DNA of 64,000 bases from Christiangramia forsetii KT0803 (lineage in GTDB: Bacteria > Bacteroidota > Bacteroidia > Flavobacteriales > Flavobacteriaceae), in contig NC_008571.1 in NCBI RefSeq assembly GCF_000060345.1, positions 992,001 through 1,056,000 on the forward strand. Direction: 5' to 3'. Below are positions 50,862-58,832 of this stretch, piece by piece. Below the pieces are notes generated by a model. It saw only the letters and a program-made list of their open reading frames with translations, was not told the origin of the DNA and searched no databases. How positions within the stretch are numbered: position 1 is the first letter of the stretch; every line of letters starts with the position of its first letter. The translations under genes and the position numbers were made by a program.

Positions 50862-51080
50862 TAGTCATTGCGAACGTAGCGAAGCGCCTACAGTCATCGC
50901 GAGTGAAACGAAGCGATCTCAACTGGTGTAGGTGGAAATTAAGTTGAGACTGTTTCGGTCTTTTCATTTCCTAGTACTGGCTTCTACACTCTGCCGTCAT
51001 GCTGAATTTATTTCAGCATCTAGATAGGGATGAAGTTCAAGAAATAGATCCTGAAACAAGTTCAGGATGACATAAAAAAC
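50862..51080. repeat. Interspersed repeats after carboxylase operon
   Basis: Contains cattgcgaacgtagcgaagcgc, catcgcgagtgaaacgaagcgatctca (same family as 46690-47330), and a second family gtcatgctgaatttatttcagcat with gatcctgaaacaagttcaggatgaca. The second type is the common Bacteroidota TGTCATCCTGAACTTG-like repeat. No gene. Confidence 0.7.
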
Positions 51081-51081
51081 A

Positions 51082-51113
51082 AACCTCCCAGGTTTTCAAA
51101 ACCTGGGAGGTTT
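51082..51113 (+). terminator. Rho-independent terminator
   Basis: Stem aacctcccaggtttt with aaaacctgggaggttt and a short loop, then a T-run. It stands between the carboxylase operon and the dehydrogenase gene and may work in both directions. Confidence 0.85.
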
Positions 51114-51128
51114 AATTTATAAGAATAT

Positions 51129-52031
51129 ATGAAATTCAATAAAATAGTCTGTGTAGATAATACCAAGCTAAATGACGAAGCACTCGATGAACTGCAGAAA
51201 TTGAGTGATGATGAAGTTGAGGTGTATACAGATTATCCTGATTCTAATGAGGAGATTATTGAAAGAATAGGTGAGGCCGAAGCAGTAATAGTTTCATGGC
51301 ATACTGAGCTGGACGAAGAGATTATTAAAGCTTGTTCAAATTTGAAATATATCGGGATGGCTTGTAGTCTTTACGATGATGAGTCCGCTAATGTAGCGGT
51401 GAAATTTGCCAGACAAAATGGAATTACAGTAAAGGGGACTAAAGATTACGGAGATCCTGGAGTGGCAGAATTTATAATTTCAGAACTCATTCAATTACTC
51501 AATGGTTATAAGGGCAAACAGTGGGAAGAAATGCCCCGGGAACTAACCAATCTTAAAGTTGGAATTATTGGCCTGGGGGTGACTGGCCAATTGCTCGCTG
51601 AATGCTTAATGCCATTTGAAGCGGATCTTTTTTATTTCTCCAGAACCAGAAAACCAGATTGGGAAAATAAAGGGGTGAGCTACCTGCCCTTAAATGATCT
51701 TCTAGAACATTGCGAGGTGATTTCCTTCCACCTTCCAAAAAATGCGAAGACGGTAGGAGAGGAGGAGTTTAAAAAACTCGGTTCCGGAAAAATTCTTATT
51801 AATACTTCGCTGGGCTTAGCTTTTGAAGTGGAATATTTTCAGCAATGGATAAAGAGTGATGGTAATTATGCTATTTTCGATGGAGATGGAAAAAAGGAAC
51901 TATCTCATGATATTTTGAGTTCAAAAAATATTATATCCCAGGATGCCAGCGCTGGCTGGTCTTCTCAAACCCTCAAAAGACTTTCTAATAAAGTACTGCA
52001 TAATTTAAAAGAATATTGTGAAGATCACTAG
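51129..52031 (+). CDS. D-isomer-specific 2-hydroxyacid dehydrogenase-like protein
   Basis: 300 aa, cytosolic. The C-terminal NAD-binding lobe has VGIIGLGVTGQLLAECL (GxGxxG type) at about 144-160, and the second half includes ISFHLPKNAKTV and INTSLGLAFEVEYF. Usual 2-HADH catalytic Arg, Glu and His are hard to place: GKILINTSLG replaces the common NxARG motif, so an active site residue may be missing. It may be an altered-function family member. It lies between the terminator and the YeeE operon; the sulfur-linked operator at 52033 starts right after its stop codon. Confidence 0.72.
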   Translation: MKFNKIVCVDNTKLNDEALDELQKLSDDEVEVYTDYPDSNEEIIERIGEAEAVIVSWHTELDEEIIKACSNLKYIGMACSLYDDESANVAVKFARQNGITVKGTKDYGDPGVAEFIISELIQLLNGYKGKQWEEMPRELTNLKVGIIGLGVTGQLLAECLMPFEADLFYFSRTRKPDWENKGVSYLPLNDLLEHCEVISFHLPKNAKTVGEEEFKKLGSGKILINTSLGLAFEVEYFQQWIKSDGNYAIFDGDGKKELSHDILSSKNIISQDASAGWSSQTLKRLSNKVLHNLKEYCEDH

Positions 52032-52032
52032 T

Positions 52033-52076
52033 GTAACTATTGTTACTGTTTTCTGATTCTTCTTATTGTTAATTTG
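52033..52076 (+). promoter_or_regulatory. Operator GTAACTATTGTTAC and -7 box for YeeE/YedE pair
   Basis: Perfect palindromic arms gtaac/gttac at 52033-52046. The -7 box ttaatttg at 52069-52076 has one mismatch to TAnnTTTG. Operator start to box start is 36 bp, as at 35190 and 44383, and the box precedes the ATG at 52094 by 25 bp. Confidence 0.78.
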
Positions 52077-52093
52077 CAACTCAATAAACAAAT

Positions 52094-52651
52094 ATGGATT
52101 TGATCTTACAACCGTGGCCCTGGTATGTTGCCGGACCACTGATAGCTTTAATAATGTTCCTTCTCATTTTCATGGGCAAGCAATTCGGGATGTCCTCGAA
52201 TCTACGAACCATTTGTACCATGTGCGGAGCAGATGAAAAAGCAAGTTTTTTTGATTTTAACTGGCGTGAACAAAAATGGAACCTTATCGTAATAGTTGGG
52301 GCAGCCATTGGAGGCTTTATTGCGATGAATTTATTAACTCCTGATGCCGCAGTGGCTATAAACCCTGAAACAGTGACAACACTGCAAGGTCTTGGCTTTG
52401 AAAGTGCCGGTAAAGCCTATCTTCCAGATGAACTTTATAGTTTGGAAGCTTTGACCGATTGGAAAGCCTTAAGCATTTTAATAATTGGCGGGTTGTTGAT
52501 TGGTTTTGGAGCAAGATGGGCTGGAGGATGTACTTCTGGACATGCCATATCAGGATTAAGTAATTTGCAATTACCCTCGTTAATTGCAGTAACTGGATTC
52601 TTTATTGGTGGTCTCGTGATGGTCCATTTATTATTTCCCTTAATATTTTAG
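52094..52651 (+). CDS. YeeE/YedE-family sulfur transporter, subunit 1
   Basis: 185 aa, four or five membrane helices. The C-terminal part has ILIIGGLLIGFGARWAGGCTSGHAISGL, the YeeE/YedE signature with Cys of GGCTSGH. YeeE imports thiosulfate; the two-gene PmpA/PmpB form carries half of the transporter in each protein and moves thiosulfate or persulfide. It lies 3 bp before its partner and is controlled by the GTAAC-N4-GTTAC operator. Confidence 0.9.
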   Translation: MDLILQPWPWYVAGPLIALIMFLLIFMGKQFGMSSNLRTICTMCGADEKASFFDFNWREQKWNLIVIVGAAIGGFIAMNLLTPDAAVAINPETVTTLQGLGFESAGKAYLPDELYSLEALTDWKALSILIIGGLLIGFGARWAGGCTSGHAISGLSNLQLPSLIAVTGFFIGGLVMVHLLFPLIF

Positions 52652-52654
52652 AAA

Positions 52655-53068
52655 ATGAGAGTAATAGGATATTTAGTTATAGGTATATTTTTTGGAATCG
52701 TAATGTTCAAGTCTGAAGCAGCTTCATGGTTCAGAATCTATGAAATGTTTCAGTTCCAGTCTTTCCATATGTACGGGATCATCGGTTCTGCATTGGTAAT
52801 AGGCATTCTTGGAATTCGATTGATTAAAAGAAAGAAATTAAAAGACTTTAATGGAGAGGAAATTCAATTTTCGCCAAAAGATAAAAGCTTTAGCAGGTAT
52901 ATGTTTGGAGGTATACTTTTCGGTTTGGGCTGGGCTCTTGCGGGTGCCTGTCCGGGACCTATTTATACCCTGATTGGAGCAGGATATATTCCGGTGATTG
53001 TTGTTTTTCTTGCAGCTATTTTTGGAACTTTCGTTTATGGACTTTTACGGAATAAGCTACCGCACTAG
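52655..53068 (+). CDS. YeeE/YedE-family sulfur transporter, subunit 2
   Basis: 137 aa with four membrane helices. It carries the second-half signature FGLGWALAGACPGPIYTLIGAGY with Cys in GACPGP, complementary to GGCTSGH in its neighbour. Together they form one YeeE-like transporter. Last gene of the operon; a hairpin terminator follows at 53079. Confidence 0.9.
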   Translation: MRVIGYLVIGIFFGIVMFKSEAASWFRIYEMFQFQSFHMYGIIGSALVIGILGIRLIKRKKLKDFNGEEIQFSPKDKSFSRYMFGGILFGLGWALAGACPGPIYTLIGAGYIPVIVVFLAAIFGTFVYGLLRNKLPH

Positions 53069-53078
53069 AAAACAATAA

Positions 53079-53113
53079 AACGCTTAGGTAGTAAATACTT
53101 AAGCGTTCTTTCT
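53079..53113 (+). terminator. Terminator of the YeeE/YedE operon
   Basis: Stem aacgctta with taagcgtt and a 13-nt loop, then cttt. It stands 11 bp after the stop codon. Confidence 0.7.
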
Positions 53114-53273
53114 AAATTAGAATTTAGATGTTCTTCCGCTTTTATTCTTAAAGTTGAATTCTGTCCTTGTGAACGTAGTCGAATGATGGAAAAGAAGACA
53201 TCTCCACTGCGCTCGATGTGACATTAACATATAAGATTTCGCTATTAGCGATTTTTGCGGATAAGCATAAAAC
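53114..53273. repeat. Short interspersed repeat between operons
   Basis: Contains gaacgtagtcgaatgatggaa and ctccactgcgctcgatgtgacat, the same broad REP-like type as the gcgaagtcgaaacct elements. No gene. Confidence 0.5.
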
Positions 53274-53957
53274 TTATTTTACTTTCTCAGCTTTTAGATA
53301 TAATTCCTGAGCCTGGATTTTTTCAAACATGGCTTTACCTTTTTCCGCAGCAGCTTTCCATTTTTCAGAATTATGGATTTTATCGTAGGTAGCTGAGTCT
53401 GGCCATATTCCTTCCATAAAGTATTTATACTCCTTGTTTTCATCTGTAATTTTATATAGATGATATCCCGCTTCCGGATAACCTTCATCGCTAATGGCTT
53501 TATTCATTTCTTTTAAATAATCATTCAGTTGCTTTTCGCCTACACCTTCCGGAAGTTCAAATAAGTGCAGACTTTTTTTACCCGATGATTTTCCATTGTT
53601 CTTTAGTTCAATCTGAATAATCTCAAATTCCTTATCACTTACATTGCTTGGATCGTGTTTAGTTGGCGGCGTCCACATTACTTTTCCGGCTTTTTCATCC
53701 ATAGTAAAAGTTTTACCATCTTCCATTTTCATTTCTCCCTTAGAATCTGAGAGAAAAACTACCACGCCCTCTGGATGAGCATGCATTACAGATTCTTCCC
53801 CTGGCCCGTAATTTATGCGTAAAATCCTAAGCTGTTCATTTTCAAATTCTACTTTATAATGCTCAGGATCTATTTTGGCTGCATCCTGTGCATGTAAATT
53901 TAAAAATGGAATAGTGAATAATATGGAGGCAATGAGATATGTTTTTATGTATTTCAT
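53274..53957 (-). CDS. Exported cupin-fold protein
   Basis: 227 aa with a signal peptide (MKYIKTYLIASILFTIPFLNLHAQ). Residues about 30-130 form a cupin barrel: EQLRILRINYGPGEESVMHAHPEGVVVFL with H-A-H metal ligands. The C-terminal half is helical and may be a dimer partner (KAISDEGYPEAGYHLY). Periplasmic; substrate unknown. It ends a minus-strand run of exported proteins (53274-57156). Confidence 0.75.
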   Translation of the reverse strand: MKYIKTYLIASILFTIPFLNLHAQDAAKIDPEHYKVEFENEQLRILRINYGPGEESVMHAHPEGVVVFLSDSKGEMKMEDGKTFTMDEKAGKVMWTPPTKHDPSNVSDKEFEIIQIELKNNGKSSGKKSLHLFELPEGVGEKQLNDYLKEMNKAISDEGYPEAGYHLYKITDENKEYKYFMEGIWPDSATYDKIHNSEKWKAAAEKGKAMFEKIQAQELYLKAEKVK

Positions 53958-54021
53958 AATTTTAATTTTTAAATACGCTTCCAGTTTAAAAAAGCGAGGA
54001 TTAATATTTCTTTGAACGGCG

Positions 54022-54984
54022 CTAAATTTCTTTTCCGTTCTCCAAAGCCTGGCTAAATCTTTTCAGGGGTTCACTAACAGGCTTAAATTGCATTCTAAGA
54101 TCCTTTTTTGCGAGTTCATTGCTATAGACCGTCCTGGGATTTCCTTCAGGTGCTTTTCCATTTAGCATTCTGGAAATATCAGATACCTTCCAGCTTTCAC
54201 TGGTAAGCAAGTAATTCTTACCATGGTTTCCATGACTTTGAGCTAGCTTAAAGATTCCGTTGGCAACATCTTCCACATCTACCATGGCAAACTCTACATC
54301 TTCCTCAAAAAGAGTTTTTGTAAAAGGATCTGTAGCTTCACCAGATTTAAATAGATGTTGCAACCCTACGGAAGTGGAATCTTCTCTGTTAGATAGAGCA
54401 TTTCCAATGACGGCTACCGGCGAGACACTAATAATTTCAAAATTAATATCGGGATTGAGATTGATAAATTTTCTAACGGCCTGATCTGCATAATATTTGG
54501 CCTGCGCATAAGGGATATGCGCTTCGTCCAAATAAGGCTGGTCCAATTCCGTGTAAACATGGTCTTCGCTTTTTGTGGCGACCGGGTAGGGGAAAGACGT
54601 ATTATAAGAAGCCACTGAAGCTACAAAGATCACTTTATCTATATTTTTCTGCTCTTTCAAGACTTGCAGAAAATTCTCCGTTCCTTTAATTGTAGGCAGA
54701 TAAAGATCCTTTTCAGGATCTTCAACGCCTAATTTAAATGGGGTGCCGCAATGTACCAGAATATCGCAATCACCAGAAAAATCCTTTAGATCTTCTATAT
54801 TCTGAACATCCAGTGCCTGGATGGAAAGATTATCTTCATTCCCTAGTTTAAAAAGATGTTCATACCTGTCACTCTTAGAGATATTCGTTACCGAAACTTT
54901 TACTTTATAGCCGGCATCAAGAAATTTCTTTGTGATATGACTTCCTATAAAACCTGCGCCACCTGTTATTCCAACATTTTCCAT
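54022..54984 (-). CDS. NAD-dependent epimerase/dihydroflavonol-reductase-like protein
   Basis: 320 aa. Extended SDR: GITGGAGFIGSHITKKFLDAGY at the N-terminus (TGxxGxxG), the sheet motif ASVASYN with catalytic Ser nearby, and YAQAKYYAD providing Tyr and Lys at about 168-172. The family includes dihydroflavonol 4-reductases and methylglyoxal reductases; substrate unknown. It is cytosolic, unlike its exported neighbours. It starts 10 bp after the SnoaL-like gene stop, so it is in the same operon. Confidence 0.82.
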   Translation of the reverse strand: MENVGITGGAGFIGSHITKKFLDAGYKVKVSVTNISKSDRYEHLFKLGNEDNLSIQALDVQNIEDLKDFSGDCDILVHCGTPFKLGVEDPEKDLYLPTIKGTENFLQVLKEQKNIDKVIFVASVASYNTSFPYPVATKSEDHVYTELDQPYLDEAHIPYAQAKYYADQAVRKFINLNPDINFEIISVSPVAVIGNALSNREDSTSVGLQHLFKSGEATDPFTKTLFEEDVEFAMVDVEDVANGIFKLAQSHGNHGKNYLLTSESWKVSDISRMLNGKAPEGNPRTVYSNELAKKDLRMQFKPVSEPLKRFSQALENGKEI

Positions 54985-54994
54985 ACTAGAATTC

Positions 54995-55528
54995 TTAATT
55001 ATCCTGACTATTGGCGGGATCGTTACTGTTTGCGAGCGAATCTGTCTCCTGCATAGCCATTATCATAATTGAGTTATCCCAATAACCATGTTCTCTTGCT
55101 ATCTTTCCATTTTCAAATTGTGCGGTTAGATGAACGGGAATTATAACTTCTTTACCACTACCGGAAAGAGTTGCTTTCCAGTCTCCCCAGAAATTAACCC
55201 AGGTATTTCCATCATCTGTTAGCACCATTTCATACTCATTTTCTTCATCAATAAAGCTATAACTGGATAAATTTGCTCCGTCTTCTTTGTGTCCTTTAAT
55301 GATATCTGCTATACTTTTCCCATCGTTAGTATTGTGGAATACCTGGGCAGTATCTGCATAATGCTTTTTCATGGCTTCCCAGTCGGCTTTTTCATAATCC
55401 TGAATTGCAGCCTTAAAAGTGTTTATTTCTTCAGAATCCTGACTATACCTTACTTCTTCCTCTTTATTTCCGTTGTTGCAGGAAGCTACAAGCATTGTAG
55501 CAAGTGCAATTATGATTAACTTTTTCAT
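54995..55528 (-). CDS. SnoaL/NTF2-like lipoprotein
   Basis: 177 aa with lipobox VASC (C17). The mature domain is a cone-shaped NTF2/SnoaL-like fold: FKAAIQDYEKADWEAMKKHYADTAQVFHNTN, then WVNFWGDWKATLSG (motif parts KKHYADTAQVFHN and VNFWGDWKAT). This is a ligand-binding or isomerase-like fold without a clear catalytic pair. Envelope-anchored. It lies 5 bp downstream of the 55534 gene. Confidence 0.78.
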   Translation of the reverse strand: MKKLIIIALATMLVASCNNGNKEEEVRYSQDSEEINTFKAAIQDYEKADWEAMKKHYADTAQVFHNTNDGKSIADIIKGHKEDGANLSSYSFIDEENEYEMVLTDDGNTWVNFWGDWKATLSGSGKEVIIPVHLTAQFENGKIAREHGYWDNSIMIMAMQETDSLANSNDPANSQDN

Positions 55529-55533
55529 GCTGA

Positions 55534-56322
55534 TTAATCTTTAGCGATTTTAGTACTTTCCTGTGGGGATTGGTACGCAAGGTCTGGTCTCATACTTCCA
55601 CGTTTTATAGAATAGGCATTTATATGCTGAAACATTTCATCAAATAATTTTTTACCATCTTCTCCAAGTACTTTTTGATTTTCTGCGCTTGTGCTATCAT
55701 AATCCATGGCGTCTTTTGCAGAGATTACTGCTACAAAAGAATCCCCTACATTGCCAAATCCGCTGCGGTAAATACGATAATGCATTTTTGAATTTTTAGA
55801 TGCAAACAGATCCTTTAGTTCTTTCATTTTAGACTGCACCTTTTGCATATTGGCAGGACTTACATCCATTCTGTGCCACACCCTGTAGTCCTGACCCGGG
55901 GTATTGGTAGTAAGTCCATCTGGCATATAAGAAAGGGAGGGAACTAAAATGCTCACATAATCGCCATGCTTATCATAGCATTTATTAAAATTTTCAAACA
56001 TTTTAGTGAAGGAGTCGTCACCCACTTTTTCCCTAAGGTCATCGAAATTCATATTCTGAATATCTGCAAGGTTTTCTATGGGAGTGATGGATAGATATGT
56101 GCCATCATCCATCGAGGCAACAGACCATTGCATGTCTTTTACCTTATTATCTTTACAGGCTTTCACGAGATCTTTGGAAGCTTTTTCATAATCTGTCATC
56201 ATAGAAGGCTTCACCTGGTCTTCATGAATCCAAAATGCCTGGTTTTTTCCTTCCTGGGCAAACATGCTCAGGCTCAGGAATAAAAAAAATAGAATACTGG
56301 TTGTTTTTTTAATGAATTGCAT
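55534..56322 (-). CDS. Exported protein, paralogue 1
   Basis: 262 aa from ATG 56322; an upstream ATG at 56355 adds 11 residues before the signal peptide (MQFIKKTTSILFFLFLSLSMFAQ). The mature part begins EGKNQAFWIHEDQVKPSMM and includes DLREKVGDDSFTKMFENFNKCYDKHGDYV and the motif YIEALEV-like helices; segment LSYMPDGL is shared with the neighbour at 56398 (LSYMPDGI). The two are paralogues. Family not recognised. Probably secreted or periplasmic. Confidence 0.72.
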   Translation of the reverse strand: MQFIKKTTSILFFLFLSLSMFAQEGKNQAFWIHEDQVKPSMMTDYEKASKDLVKACKDNKVKDMQWSVASMDDGTYLSITPIENLADIQNMNFDDLREKVGDDSFTKMFENFNKCYDKHGDYVSILVPSLSYMPDGLTTNTPGQDYRVWHRMDVSPANMQKVQSKMKELKDLFASKNSKMHYRIYRSGFGNVGDSFVAVISAKDAMDYDSTSAENQKVLGEDGKKLFDEMFQHINAYSIKRGSMRPDLAYQSPQESTKIAKD

Positions 56323-56397
56323 AATTTGAAATTTAGTTATAATGAATAATTCCATTATGCATTGCAGGTAAGTTCTTTTAGATTCTCAATAGGCTTT

Positions 56398-57156
56398 TTA
56401 ATTGCTCGTTGAATACGATAAGTCAGGTTTTATATTACCTTTTACAACTTCCTGCTTAGCAGTAAGTTTTTCGATTTTCTGAAATAAGCTTTGTCCCTCT
56501 TCACCAAGTAACTGCATATTTTCATTGCGTTGGGTTTCTATGGAAGCAGCATCTTTCCCGGAAACTGCCACCATATAATAGTTTCCCATTGTACCAAAAC
56601 CGCTTTTATACACACGATAATGAACCTTCGAAGCTTTTTCCTTATAAAGTTTTTTTACAGATTTTGCCAGGTCTTCAGCTTCCTTATCTTTTCCCGGAGG
56701 AATATGGTAGAAGGTAAGCTCTCTATAGTTTCCGCCTTCGGGTGTCTGGGAGATTCCATCGGGCATATAGGAAAGTTCGTTATCCAATCTTAAAATATAA
56801 TCTCCATGCTCCGTATAGGTTTCTGCAAATGGTTCAAATAATTTTTCAAAAGATGCGTCACCCATTTTTTCTTTAAGATCCTGAAATGGGTTTTTATCCA
56901 GTTCAGCAAAATTCTTGATGGGAGTAAGGTACATTACCCGGTTATCTTCGGTTTGGAATGTTAGCCAGTCCATTCCTTTCATATTGTGTTCTTTGGCCGC
57001 TTTCAGTATAGCTTTATCTGCTTCAATATGCTTATTCATCATATTGTTCTTGATATGGTCTTCGTGCACTACATACATTTGGTATCGATCACTCTGGGCA
57101 GACATACTGAAGCACATAAACAAACAGAGCGTCAAAAATGATAATATTGATTTCAT
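56398..57156 (-). CDS. Exported protein, paralogue 2
   Basis: 252 aa with a signal peptide (MKSILSFLTLCLFMCFSMSAQ). It shares with 55534 the order VHEDHIKNNMM / IHEDQVKPSMM, LKEKMGDASFEKLFE / LREKVGDDSFTKMFE, LSYMPDGI / LSYMPDGL, and KVHYRVYKSGFG / KMHYRIYRSGFG. The pair arose by tandem duplication. Function unknown. First gene of the five-gene minus-strand run. Confidence 0.75.
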   Translation of the reverse strand: MKSILSFLTLCLFMCFSMSAQSDRYQMYVVHEDHIKNNMMNKHIEADKAILKAAKEHNMKGMDWLTFQTEDNRVMYLTPIKNFAELDKNPFQDLKEKMGDASFEKLFEPFAETYTEHGDYILRLDNELSYMPDGISQTPEGGNYRELTFYHIPPGKDKEAEDLAKSVKKLYKEKASKVHYRVYKSGFGTMGNYYMVAVSGKDAASIETQRNENMQLLGEEGQSLFQKIEKLTAKQEVVKGNIKPDLSYSTSN

Positions 57157-57294
57157 TGGTTTGGTTTTTTGGTTAATTATGCCTGAATTTAGAAAGTATA
57201 GCCGGAACGTGAGCGTAAATAAGGACGTAGCACCCGTAATTCTGTCCCAAGCGACATAATTATTTACCGAAGCAATAGTTGTATTTAAAAATAA

Positions 57295-57981
57295 TCAGAT
57301 CACCTGTAAATGCTGAAAAAGCTCTGCTCGCATATTTTTACTAAGAGGGAGTGCGTGGGAAGATATAACCACGTGATTACTCCCAATTTCATCTATATGA
57401 GAGATGTTTACGATATATGAGCGATGTATTCTTAAAAAATACTTGTTGGTAAGCTTATCATTTACTTCTTTTAAGGTACATACCAGAAGATATTTTTTAT
57501 TCCTGGAATAAACCTTGCAATAATTACGATCGGCTTCAATATAATGAATATCATTCAGCGAGATCTTGATCATTTTGTCATGATTCCTCACGAAAATTCG
57601 ATCCTTTAAGGTCGATTTTGCTGCTTTTTTCCGAAAATGTCCCAGTGATTGAGAAATTTCCTTTTTCAAAAGTTCCTTCTGATTTTTTAGTTTAGCAGAA
57701 AGAAAACTCTGCAGGCTTTCGGTCTTATTTTTGTCAAAATAGAGTACAGGGGAAGAAAGCGCAATTTTCTTCGAATTAGATTCAAATCCATTTAATTGAC
57801 CTTTTAATTGATCTTCAAGTAAAATTACATCTGGAGCTTCCTGCTCTATAAAATTCAAAGCATCTTTTGCCCGGGAAAAGATACCGGTAATATGATAGCC
57901 CAGATTATTAAGCTGCAAAGATAATTTTGCCGCCATGGGAATATCATTTTCCACGATTATAATTTTCTTTTGTCGCCCCAT
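57295..57981 (-). CDS. LytTR-family response regulator with Glu at the phospho-acceptor site
   Basis: 228 aa. The receiver-like domain is at 1-75 (IIIVENDIPMAAKLSLQLN; DVILLEDQLKG). In the usual pattern D-x-x-L-M-D-x-x-L, the phosphorylated Asp position is E56 here, with D57 next. A linker follows, and the LytTR DNA-binding domain is at about 135-228 (MIKISLNDIHYIEADRNYCKVYS, FLRIHRSYIVNISHIDEI). Glu at this site can mimic phosphorylation, so the regulator may be active without a kinase. No kinase gene is adjacent. Target unknown. Confidence 0.83.
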   Translation of the reverse strand: MGRQKKIIIVENDIPMAAKLSLQLNNLGYHITGIFSRAKDALNFIEQEAPDVILLEDQLKGQLNGFESNSKKIALSSPVLYFDKNKTESLQSFLSAKLKNQKELLKKEISQSLGHFRKKAAKSTLKDRIFVRNHDKMIKISLNDIHYIEADRNYCKVYSRNKKYLLVCTLKEVNDKLTNKYFLRIHRSYIVNISHIDEIGSNHVVISSHALPLSKNMRAELFQHLQVI

Positions 57982-58037
57982 TCAATATAATTTACATAAA
58001 GATACGGAAACTATTGATAATCAGTTAAATAGTGTGT

Positions 58038-58685
58038 TTATCTGATTCTTGAACTGTTGGGGGAAGTAGGATAAAAGGAAGGTAAGGTTATATGATATTT
58101 CACTACGACAATCCTAATGCTAATTACTGTCAAAGAGGTGACAATATAAATGACGTCTGAATCCATTCCCAGGTCATACAGTGTGACATAAGCCAGAGCT
58201 CCGATCAAACAGGCTGTCGCATAGATCTCTTTTCTGAAAATTACCGGGATTTCATTACAAAGAATATCCCTAATTACTCCGCCAAATGTTCCTGTCATAG
58301 CTCCGAGAGCTACAGAAATAATAGGATCGAGATCGTTTTGAATTCCAGTTTCCACCCCGGTAATCGTAAATACACCCAGCCCGATGGTATCAAAGAGAAA
58401 AAGAGATTTTTTAAGATAATTGATTTTATTTCTAAAGATGATCGCCAGAATTGTAACGACACCAATCAGGTATACGTATACGGTATTTTCCATCCAGGTA
58501 ACCGGGGTCTCACCGATTAAAATATCTCGAACAGTTCCGCCACCAATCGCCGTAACAAAAGCGATAATAAAGATTCCGAAGAGATCCAATCTTCGGTTCA
58601 TCGCCGATAAGGCTCCGGAAATAGCGAAGGCAATGGTTCCCAGAACATCCAGTATATTGAACAAACTCAATTCCATACTTGGCAA
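58038..58685 (-). CDS. TRIC/UPF0126-family membrane protein
   Basis: 215 aa with six or seven membrane helices in two repeats, each with the conserved GGG-x-x-RD motif: AIGGGTVRDILIG and GTFGGVIRDILCN. Bacterial members (YadS/YicG type) are proposed glycine or cation channels related to eukaryotic TRIC. Inner membrane. An alternate ATG at 58676 (MELSLFN) may be the true start. Divergent from trxB; nothing suggests co-regulation. Confidence 0.85.
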   Translation of the reverse strand: MPSMELSLFNILDVLGTIAFAISGALSAMNRRLDLFGIFIIAFVTAIGGGTVRDILIGETPVTWMENTVYVYLIGVVTILAIIFRNKINYLKKSLFLFDTIGLGVFTITGVETGIQNDLDPIISVALGAMTGTFGGVIRDILCNEIPVIFRKEIYATACLIGALAYVTLYDLGMDSDVIYIVTSLTVISIRIVVVKYHITLPSFYPTSPNSSRIR

Positions 58686-58832
58686 AGGTAATTTTATCTT
58701 TTAAATTTGTTGAAGGTGGAGAATTTTTCTGTCTTAATTTTTTAGGTTTATCAACAAATAGAAGATCTTAATAACAATAAGTGTAAGGTTTGCATCAAAC
58801 TGCCTACTTTTATACAACGAAAAATAAGTACA

